A DNA stretch of 6,883 bases from an uncultured Ignavibacteria bacterium (GTDB lineage Bacteria; Bacteroidota; Ignavibacteria; Kapaibacteriales; UBA961): assembly GCA_937868245.1 (NCBI GenBank), contig CALMMI010000133.1, positions 1-6,883 on the forward strand, read 5' to 3'. Below the pieces are notes generated by a model that saw nothing but the letters and a program-made list of their open reading frames with translations, made no database searches and was not told where the DNA came from. Shown here piece by piece: positions 1 to 4,790 of this stretch. The number at the start of each line of letters is the position of its first letter. Position 1 is the stretch's first letter. The translations under genes and the position numbers were made by a program.

Positions 1-14
1 AAAGGGCTTTTTGT
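1..14 (-). terminator. Partial terminator downstream of tRNA-Pro, cut by window edge
   Basis: Read on the minus strand, the tRNA 3' end is followed by CTTACAAC and then AAAAAGCCCTTT. This is the usual left arm of an A-rich/T-rich intrinsic terminator of the form AAAAAGCCC-loop-GGGCTTTTT. The right arm would lie outside the window, so the hairpin cannot be confirmed. The call rests on position and base composition only. Confidence 0.3.
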
Positions 15-20
15 TGTAAG

Positions 21-95
21 TCGGGGTGGAGAGATTCGAACTCCCGACATCCTGCTCCCAAAGCAGGCGCGATAACCGGGCTACGCTACACCCCG
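21..95 (-). tRNA. tRNA-Pro (anticodon UGG)
   Basis: The 75-nt minus-strand sequence folds as a complete cloverleaf. The acceptor stem CGGGGTG pairs with CACCCCG and the discriminator base is A. The anticodon stem is CCTGC/GCAGG around the loop TTTGGGA, which places the anticodon TGG at plus positions 58-60. The T-arm is GGGAG/CTCTC (one G-U pair) around the classic loop TTCGAAT. The anticodon UGG reads proline codons. CCA is not encoded: the three bases after the discriminator are CTT, so CCA must be added after transcription. The gene is divergent from the amidohydrolase gene, about 370 bases away, and has its own promoter match just upstream. Confidence 0.97.
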
Positions 96-110
96 TCTCT
101 TTTGGGAACA

Positions 111-142
111 CAAAATTGCAACTTTTCTTTCAAATGAGCAAA
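111..142 (-). promoter_or_regulatory. Probable Bacteroidota-type promoter of tRNA-Pro
   Basis: On the minus strand, TTTG (142-139) is followed by exactly 20 bases and then CAATTTTG (118-111). This matches the Bacteroidota primary-sigma consensus TTTG...TAnnTTTG in all but the first base of the -7 element. Transcription would start near 104-106, giving a leader of roughly ten bases before the tRNA, which suits a tRNA gene. Spacing and elements are seen directly; promoter activity is inferred. Confidence 0.5.
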
Positions 143-253
143 CTTTTTTACAAAAAATGTAATTTTTATCTGATAATCATCTATTCATTTTGAACGCACA
201 TCTACCCCCTTTTTTAATTATTTGAAAAAAATTTTCAGAAAATAAAAAAAAAA
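143..253. other. AT-rich divergent intergenic DNA with A10 tract
   Basis: This stretch lies between the tRNA and amidohydrolase promoters and is strongly AT-rich. It has no ORF I can support. It contains the short inverted repeat TGAAAA/TTTTCA (223-237, three-base centre) and an uninterrupted run of ten A (244-253) directly abutting the -33 element of the amidohydrolase promoter. The A tract sits where an UP-element-like or bent-DNA enhancer would act, and it is long enough to slip during replication. Both roles are inference. Confidence 0.4.
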
Positions 254-285
254 GTTGCGTGGAATGTTCCGAAACCCTATTTTTG
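254..285 (+). promoter_or_regulatory. Probable promoter of the amidohydrolase gene, with an inverted repeat in the spacer
   Basis: GTTG (254-257), a 20-base spacer and TATTTTTG (278-285) match the Bacteroidota form TTTG-N20-TAnnTTTG, with the -7 element perfect. The spacer length equals that of the tRNA promoter on the other strand. The spacer carries the inverted repeat GGAATGTTCC (261-270), which could be an operator because a protein bound there would lie between the two promoter elements. Transcription would start near 291-293, leaving a leader of about 170 bases before the amidohydrolase start codon. Confidence 0.5.
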
Positions 286-464
286 CTCTCGACCTCCTAA
301 TGGACTCCTTTCGTTGTGGTGGTGAAAAGGTGAGAAGGGGAGTGCCCCTTGACGAGTGGTGACGTCAAGGGGCATCTCACTATCTGGGGGTAACCGACGC
401 TTTTTCCAACCATTATCCGCATAGTATCTCCCTAAAAATTAAAACTAACTCTAAGTGTATTGCT
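286..464 (+). promoter_or_regulatory. Candidate structured 5' leader RNA of the amidohydrolase gene
   Basis: The leader contains nested inverted repeats. The outer arm GTGAGA (330-335) pairs with TCTCAC (375-380). The inner 11-bp arm TGCCCCTTGAC (343-353) pairs perfectly with GTCAAGGGGCA (364-374) around a 10-base loop. A competing hairpin is possible, AGGGG (336-340) with CCCCT (345-349), so the same C-rich segment has two partners. A weaker stem, CCTTTC with GAAAAGG (307-330), lies just 5'. No T-run follows the main stem, so it is not an ordinary terminator. I recognise no known riboswitch class. From about 385 to the start codon the leader is unstructured and A-rich, with no Shine-Dalgarno. 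A cis-regulatory RNA or a stable 5' end is plausible; a dispersed intergenic repeat is the main alternative. Confidence 0.4.
300..362 (+). CDS. Possible 20-codon leader peptide
   Basis: An ATG at 300-302, only 7-9 bases after the predicted transcription start, opens a 20-codon frame reading MDSFRCGGEKVRRGVPLDEW. It stops at TGA 360-362, inside the loop of the main leader hairpin (354-363). No ribosome-binding site precedes it, so translation would have to be near-leaderless. Ribosomes on this frame would cover the 5' hairpin arms, which is the geometry used in translation-coupled attenuation. There is no run of one amino acid, so no amino-acid signal is suggested. A chance ORF of this length is common, hence the low confidence. 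Confidence 0.15.
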   Translation: MDSFRCGGEKVRRGVPLDEW

Positions 465-1778
465 ATGAATAGAATTACAAACTATTTTTATCTTCTCGTT
501 ACCCTCTTTTTCCTTGCCTCCTCTCCGGTAAGTTTTGCTAATGATGAAACTCCCGGTGCACCTCAGCAAAAGCCAATTGCACTCACAAATGCCCGTATTT
601 ATACTATATCTCAGGGTATAATTCCTAGTGGAACAGTAGTATTCGATAAGGGAAAAATTACGGCAGTAGGGCAAAACGTACAAATTCCGGCTAATGCGGA
701 AGTGATAAATTGTATGGGTAAATTAATTTACCCGGGATTTATCGCTCCAACTTCTACTATCGGTCTTGTAGAGATAGAAGCGGTTCGCGCAACACGTGAT
801 GTTAGTGAAGTGGGGCAGTATAATCCAAACGCAAAAGCAGAAGTTGCCTACAATCCCGAGAGTGAACTTATCCCTACTATCCGTTCAAACGGTGTTTTAC
901 TTGCAAACGTAGTTCCTGATGGCGGAATTGTAGCCGGTCGTTCTTCACTTATGCAACTCGACGGTTGGACTCGAGAAGATATAGCTTTAAAACGTGTAAG
1001 CGGATTATATGTACATTTCCCACAAATTGCAGTTTTTTCTGCGCCGTGGATGCGTAAGTCTGCTGATGAACAAAGACGCGAGAATGAAAAAAGCCTTCAA
1101 GAGTTCTATGAATATTTTCAATCCGCTAAAATGTACTCCGATGCATCTAAAAACGGAATAACAGAAAATGCTAAAGATATTCGGTTGGAAGCAATGAGAG
1201 CAGTATTCGAGGAAAATCTTCCTGTTTTAATTGAAGCCGGTGAGGAAAAACAAATTCGTGCAGCAATTACATTTCTCCAAAAAATGAATCTTAAGGGAGT
1301 AATAGTCGGTGGAAACGATGCATGGAAATGCACCGATGAATTACGCGAAGCAAATATTCCTGTCATTATCCAACGTGTTCACAGTGTTCCTTGGAGAGAC
1401 GAACAGGCGTATGATGCTTGCTATACCCTTGCAGCCAAACTGGCAGCTGCTAAAATTAAATTTGCTTTTTCAGACGCTGGTTCGTGGCAACAACGTAACT
1501 TACCGTTTGAAGCAGGAACAGCAATAGCTTTTGGGTTATCTGAAAATGATGCTCTCCGCGCATTAACCCTTGCTCCTGCTGAAATTTTAGGTGTAGCTGA
1601 CCGCGTTGGCTCAATCGAAGTTGGTAAAGATGCAACCTTGTTTGTATCAAAAGGGAATGCACTTGACGGGCTAACAAATGCAGTAGAATATGCCTTTATT
1701 CAAGGTCGTACAGTGTCGCTTTCGAACAAACAGACAAAACTTGCAAAAAAATATCGCACGAGATACGAACAAAAATAA
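465..1778 (+). CDS. Exported amidohydrolase-family protein lacking metal-binding histidines
   Basis: This 437-residue protein starts with a signal peptide (about 1-25, cleavage after SFA), so it should act in the periplasm or outside. The amidohydrolase composite beta-sandwich start is seen at about 38-92 (LTNARIYTIS...GTVVFDKGKITAVG...GKLIYPGF). The family's C-terminal signature is at about 345-395 (NLPFEAGTAIAFGL, TLAPAEILGV, VGSIEVGKDATLFV), as in imidazolonepropionase-like enzymes (COG1228). The metal motif PGxIDxHxH is replaced: Ala94, Thr96 and Thr98 stand where Asp, His and His belong. Glu257 (VLIEAGE) and the VIVGGNDAW segment (279-287) take the places of the two later histidines. An Asp survives at 337 (FAFSDAG). 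The frame is intact and the rest well conserved, so this is probably a maintained non-metal or pseudoenzyme branch rather than a decaying gene. Similar degenerate members are often found beside an active paralogue; here the upstream neighbour is a tRNA, so none is adjacent. The start codon lacks a Shine-Dalgarno but fits the signal peptide. Confidence 0.88.
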   Translation: MNRITNYFYLLVTLFFLASSPVSFANDETPGAPQQKPIALTNARIYTISQGIIPSGTVVFDKGKITAVGQNVQIPANAEVINCMGKLIYPGFIAPTSTIGLVEIEAVRATRDVSEVGQYNPNAKAEVAYNPESELIPTIRSNGVLLANVVPDGGIVAGRSSLMQLDGWTREDIALKRVSGLYVHFPQIAVFSAPWMRKSADEQRRENEKSLQEFYEYFQSAKMYSDASKNGITENAKDIRLEAMRAVFEENLPVLIEAGEEKQIRAAITFLQKMNLKGVIVGGNDAWKCTDELREANIPVIIQRVHSVPWRDEQAYDACYTLAAKLAAAKIKFAFSDAGSWQQRNLPFEAGTAIAFGLSENDALRALTLAPAEILGVADRVGSIEVGKDATLFVSKGNALDGLTNAVEYAFIQGRTVSLSNKQTKLAKKYRTRYEQK

Positions 1779-1808
1779 TTACTTTAGTAGTATTCCAAAT
1801 TTCCTTTG

Positions 1809-1850
1809 AAAGCTCCGGTTTCAGTAATGAAAACTGAGAGCTTTTTTTTT
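1809..1850 (+). terminator. Intrinsic terminator after the amidohydrolase gene
   Basis: AAAGCTC (1809-1815) pairs with GAGCTTT (1838-1844). The stem extends inward through CGGTTT with AAACTG (one G-U pair, one bulged A) and is followed by a run of nine T (1842-1850). It lies about 30 bases after the amidohydrolase stop and separates that gene from the barrel/OmpA unit. Confidence 0.85.
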
Positions 1851-1874
1851 GCAGACTATTTTGTTATATCTTTG
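1843..1874 (+). promoter_or_regulatory. Probable promoter of the barrel-ompA-like unit
   Basis: TATCTTTG (1867-1874) is a perfect match to the Bacteroidota -7 element TAnnTTTG. The -33 region falls in the T-run of the preceding terminator: at the 20-base spacing used elsewhere in the window it reads TTTT (1843-1846), while the nearest true TTTG (1848-1851) gives a short 15-base spacer. Transcription would start near 1880, about 40 bases before the ATG. The terminator and promoter therefore seem to share bases. Confidence 0.45.
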
Positions 1875-1920
1875 CAACTATATTATTTTACTATTTCACA
1901 ATCTTAACGGAAGGATTAGT

Positions 1921-2775
1921 ATGAAAACTGTTTTGACATTATTTGCGCTGATGGTAGTGCTGCCTTTTTCTATACATGCTCAAGATGAAGATGTTCTGCA
2001 TCCTCATGGCGGTGGTAAGATGGGTAGTGGTTCTTCAAGTAGTTCTTCTACTCCTATTATATTGGGTATTGAAGGTGGAATAAACTATAATATGTTCTCG
2101 CAAACGATAACCGGACTTTTACCAAACTCAAGGAATGAAGTATTTAAATCAGGAAGCGGTTTTTCTCCTTTTTTTGGGGCATTCATCGATATTGGCTTAA
2201 GTCATAATTTTGGAATTCAAGTAAAACTTGCATACGATCAAAAGAAATTCGGTAATACTCAAGATGCTATAATTGATTGCGAGAAACAAGGTGGACTTGT
2301 AATTGATGCACCGATTACAGCAGAGTATTCAAATACCGTTTCCTATTTGGATCTTACGCCTCAGTTACGATGGAATATTACATCTGATTTTTTTGCACTT
2401 ATTGGTCCTACAGCCCATTTTACAATGGGCAAAGGAAGTCAAACGAACACTGAAACAATCAATTCAGATGGAGATTGCTATTTTTACATCAATACACCTC
2501 AGCAATCGAAAACTTTTCAATATTCTTCTGACTCAGTCAACGTAACATCTTTCCGTATCGGAGCGCAAATAGATCTTGGTTATAAATTTTTGATAGCACC
2601 TTCAATGTTCCTTGTCCCCAAAGTAGGTTTTCAATATATGTTTACAACATTAACGGAAGACAATGCAAGTATAGAAACAAGCAAACCATTATCAGTAGGT
2701 TATAGAGATATTACTCTTACTGATAGAATGCTTCACTCTTTGCAATTCTCACTTGGTCTTTGGTTTCAACTATAA
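1921..2775 (+). CDS. Outer-membrane beta-barrel protein
   Basis: This is a 284-residue exported protein. The start is placed at ATG 1921 because it follows GGAAGGA (1909-1915) at 5 bases and opens a clean signal peptide (1-20, ending SIHA before QDED). The frame runs back to a TTG at 1849, but that codon lies in the preceding terminator. After the signal there is a Gly/Ser linker (about 30-43, with a six-serine run). From residue 46 to the end come alternating amphipathic segments rich in aromatic and Gly residues (for example IGLSHNFGIQVKLAY, VSYLDLTPQLRW, SFRIGAQIDLGYKF, LHSLQFSLGLWFQL), typical of small 8-10-strand barrels of the OMP_b-brl/PorT-like type. Two cysteines, C120 and C186, lie in probable loops and could form a disulfide. 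It sits 21 bases upstream of the PD40-OmpA gene, so co-transcription is likely. I cannot assign a specific family such as PorP/SprF; the substrate is unknown. Confidence 0.82.
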   Translation: MKTVLTLFALMVVLPFSIHAQDEDVLHPHGGGKMGSGSSSSSSTPIILGIEGGINYNMFSQTITGLLPNSRNEVFKSGSGFSPFFGAFIDIGLSHNFGIQVKLAYDQKKFGNTQDAIIDCEKQGGLVIDAPITAEYSNTVSYLDLTPQLRWNITSDFFALIGPTAHFTMGKGSQTNTETINSDGDCYFYINTPQQSKTFQYSSDSVNVTSFRIGAQIDLGYKFLIAPSMFLVPKVGFQYMFTTLTEDNASIETSKPLSVGYRDITLTDRMLHSLQFSLGLWFQL

Positions 2776-2796
2776 TATAAATAAGGAAAAATCAAT

Positions 2797-4269
2797 ATGA
2801 AAAAATTTATTATTACATCTCTTGGTATTGTTCTTGTTTGCCTTGCTGTTCTTGGAACTGCAAATGCACAAAAAGTTGAAATTTCTACTGTTGACTTTAA
2901 CTCATCAGCCGACGATTTCGGTTCGGCTATGAGCCAAAATGGACGGTTGATGTACATTACATCTGCTCGAAATGATGAAAAACAGAAAGTATATGTAGTA
3001 GAACGAAGCTCATCCGGCTGGAAAACTCCAGAAGAACTGAACGGTGATATTAACGACGCCAAACAAACAGGTGCCGTAACTCTTACTCCCGACGGGCAGT
3101 ATATGATATTCAGCGCATACAAACACTCTGTGGATGGACTTGGCAGGACAGATCTGTACAGTGCACGAAAAGTGGATGGTAAATGGACTGAAGTACAAAA
3201 TCTGGGTTTACTTAACTCAACAGATTTCGATGCCCAACCTACTCTCTCGAGCGACGGGCAAATGCTCTGTTTTGTGAGTGACCGTCCCGGAGGAAAAGGT
3301 GGAACAGATATTTATTATTCAAAGAAATCAGTAAACGGTTGGTCAAAACCCGAGAATGCAACACAACTCAACAGTGACGCTGATGAAATGTCACCCGTAT
3401 TTACCGCTGATAATAAAACGCTTACGTTTGCAAGTAATCGAACCGGAGGAGCAGGCGGATTTGATCTTTATATCGCGAGCAGAAACGGTGAGAATTTCTC
3501 TCAAATATCGAATATGCGTGCGCCGATAAATACTTCGGCTGACGAGTATTTCTATAATTCCCTTGTAAACTCTACAACTGCCTTTTTCAGCCGCTCTAAT
3601 TCGAACGGTGATTTAGATATTATGATGGCTGTCCCCAATCCATTCCCTTCAGAGCCTGTTTTATTAGTTCAGGGTGTGGTAACGGACGGAGAAAATAAAA
3701 ATCCGATTGGCACTACAATTACTATTACAGATTTAAAAACAGGTAAGAAGGTAGCGGATCTCCGTTCGGACGACGTAACGGGAGAGTATTTTGCAACTCT
3801 TACTGCCGGTAGAATTTATTCAATCACCGCATCAAAACCGGGGTATGTGTTTTATAGTGAACGATTTGAAGTGCCTCCGGCTTATCAAGGTAATACAATT
3901 GCAAAAGATATTTCCCTTTTACCTTTTTCCAAAGGCAGCACACGTCTTCTTGTGTTTTTCGATTACGACAAATCGGATTTACAAGATGAATCCATACCAG
4001 AACTTGAAAGGGTGTTGGAATTCATGAAAGATAATCCAAATATCAAGGTCAGTTTCGAAGGGCATACGGACGATGTGGGTTCGGACGATTATAATGATAA
4101 ACTATCGGAGCGCAGAGCAGCATCCGTTAAGCAATACCTAACACAAGCAGGAATTGATGCCGCAAGAATAAAGATAAAAGGATTCGGGAAACGCAAGCCG
4201 CTTGTAAACGCTACTACTGATGATGCAAGAGCACAGAATCGCAGAGTTGAGATGAAGATTGAAGCGTAA
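2797..4269 (+). CDS. PD40-repeat / carboxypeptidase-regulatory-like / OmpA envelope protein (PorE-like architecture)
   Basis: This is a 490-residue exported protein with a signal peptide at 1-24 (TANA before QKVE). At least five PD40/WD40-like blades are visible, at about 38-68, 88-125, 143-177, 195-229 and 247-278, with cores such as LTPDGQYMIFSA and VSDRPGGKGGTDIYYSK. They should form a beta-propeller. A carboxypeptidase-regulatory-like sandwich follows (about 289-375, VQGVVTDGENKNPIGTTITI). The C-terminal OmpA domain (about 383-490) carries VFFDYDKSDL, GHTDDVGSDDYN, LSERRA and the closing NRRVEMKI. Asp425 and Arg440 align with the OmpA residues that bind diaminopimelate of peptidoglycan. 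Inferred role: anchoring an outer-membrane complex to the cell wall. The domain order matches the type IX secretion component PorE without its N-terminal TPRs, but generic envelope homologues share it. AAGGA (2783-2787) lies 9 bases before the start, and the gene probably forms an operon with the upstream barrel gene. Confidence 0.9.
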   Translation: MKKFIITSLGIVLVCLAVLGTANAQKVEISTVDFNSSADDFGSAMSQNGRLMYITSARNDEKQKVYVVERSSSGWKTPEELNGDINDAKQTGAVTLTPDGQYMIFSAYKHSVDGLGRTDLYSARKVDGKWTEVQNLGLLNSTDFDAQPTLSSDGQMLCFVSDRPGGKGGTDIYYSKKSVNGWSKPENATQLNSDADEMSPVFTADNKTLTFASNRTGGAGGFDLYIASRNGENFSQISNMRAPINTSADEYFYNSLVNSTTAFFSRSNSNGDLDIMMAVPNPFPSEPVLLVQGVVTDGENKNPIGTTITITDLKTGKKVADLRSDDVTGEYFATLTAGRIYSITASKPGYVFYSERFEVPPAYQGNTIAKDISLLPFSKGSTRLLVFFDYDKSDLQDESIPELERVLEFMKDNPNIKVSFEGHTDDVGSDDYNDKLSERRAASVKQYLTQAGIDAARIKIKGFGKRKPLVNATTDDARAQNRRVEMKIEA

Positions 4270-4299
4270 GAAGGTTTTTTGGTGGAGGAATTTTTTTAG

Positions 4300-4348
4300 A
4301 GCGTAGTTCTTTTTGCTTAGGTGAAGTAAAAAAGGGCTACGCTTTTTT
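4300..4348 (+). terminator. Intrinsic terminator after the PD40-OmpA gene, overlapping the convergent gene's stop
   Basis: AGCGTAG (4300-4306) pairs with CTACGCT (4337-4343). The stem continues as TTC with GGG (two G-U pairs) and TTTTT with AAAAA, about 15 pairs in all, and is followed by T4343-T4348. It starts about 30 bases after the stop of the PD40-OmpA gene. The T-run includes two bases of the TAA stop of the convergent minus-strand gene (4347-4349). On the minus strand the hairpin is followed by A residues rather than T, so it is a poor terminator in that direction. Confidence 0.85.
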
Positions 4349-4553
4349 AATTGTTACTTCGTAGTCTCTTCTTCACATACTCGGAAAACAAAATCCGCTC
4401 TCCGTCATCGTCCTTCTTAGCTTCATCATAAAGCCGTACATCTTCCAAATCTTCCAATTCTTCAATAATTGTTTCAAATTCATCTGCCGGAAGAATAACG
4501 AAAGTGTTCGTTCCTGTTGTATCTTTAATGTATTGTGGATGGAGGGTAATCAT
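4347..4553 (-). CDS. Solitary small antitoxin-like protein (Phd/YefM-type)
   Basis: This is a 68-residue acidic protein without a signal peptide. The N-terminal part (MITLHPQYIKD...TFVILPADEFETIIEELEDLEDVRLYDEAKK) resembles a group of short type II antitoxins annotated as Phd/YefM- or RelB-like. The group has a TLHPQYI...VxLPxxEF opening and an ExLEDLEDVRLYDEAK helix that would wrap a RelE/ParE-type toxin. A Ser/Tyr-containing basic tail follows (about 56-68). The family assignment is from memory of such sequences and cannot be searched here. In normal pairs the toxin gene follows directly; here only 77 bases, including a terminator hairpin, separate the stop from the convergent OmpA gene, and nothing upstream encodes a toxin. 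It may be an orphan, an antidote against a toxin elsewhere, or a stand-alone regulator. The start codon has no Shine-Dalgarno. Confidence 0.7.
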   Translation of the reverse strand: MITLHPQYIKDTTGTNTFVILPADEFETIIEELEDLEDVRLYDEAKKDDDGERILFSEYVKKRLRSNN

Positions 4554-4613
4554 ATTTTCTATTTGAGAAGTAAAGCGAATACACGTACTTAAAATTAACA
4601 GTCAAATTTTACT

Positions 4614-4621
4614 CAAATATA
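4614..4621 (-). promoter_or_regulatory. Candidate -7 element for the antitoxin-like gene
   Basis: Minus-strand TATATTTG (4621-4614) matches TAnnTTTG exactly and lies about 60 bases before the ATG. No TTTG is found at the 20-base spacing upstream; the closest, at 4652-4649, gives 27 bases. Either the -33 element is weak or an activator is needed. The site faces away from the candidate promoter of the peptidase gene. Confidence 0.35.
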
Positions 4622-4660
4622 AGCAAGAATTCTTTACGATGTACCCCACAAAATTCCGCC

Positions 4661-4668
4661 TATGTTTG
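4661..4668 (+). promoter_or_regulatory. Candidate -7 element for the M28 peptidase gene
   Basis: TATGTTTG (4661-4668) matches TAnnTTTG exactly. The -33 position is poor (TTTA at 4633-4636 with a 24-base spacer). It would give a leader of about 117 bases. Its -33 region overlaps that of the divergent antitoxin-like gene, so the two could be controlled together. Confidence 0.35.
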
Positions 4669-4790
4669 CCAATGTTAAGGTAATTTGCTAAGTTGCAGAT
4701 ATAGAATAGTCAATCTCCCACCCACAAACGCAAGAGACGGCATTTTTTCTCTTCATCGTATATATTCAAGTATAAAAAGGATAGGCTCTT

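Noticed and set aside
21..95. tRNA-Pro as an integration (att) site for a mobile element
   Set aside because: No second copy of the tRNA 3' end, no integrase and no other mobile-element gene is present in the window.
330..380. Main leader hairpin as an intrinsic terminator
   Set aside because: No T-run follows the stem on either strand (TATCTGGGGG follows on the plus strand).
432..683. Minus-strand open frame of 83 codons over the amidohydrolase start
   Set aside because: It is a shadow of the leader and signal peptide region, with no similarity I recognise.
1849..1920. A 24-codon N-terminal extension of the barrel protein from a TTG start
   Set aside because: The TTG lies in the terminator T-run, ahead of the predicted transcription start. 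The ATG at 1921 has a Shine-Dalgarno and begins a normal signal peptide.
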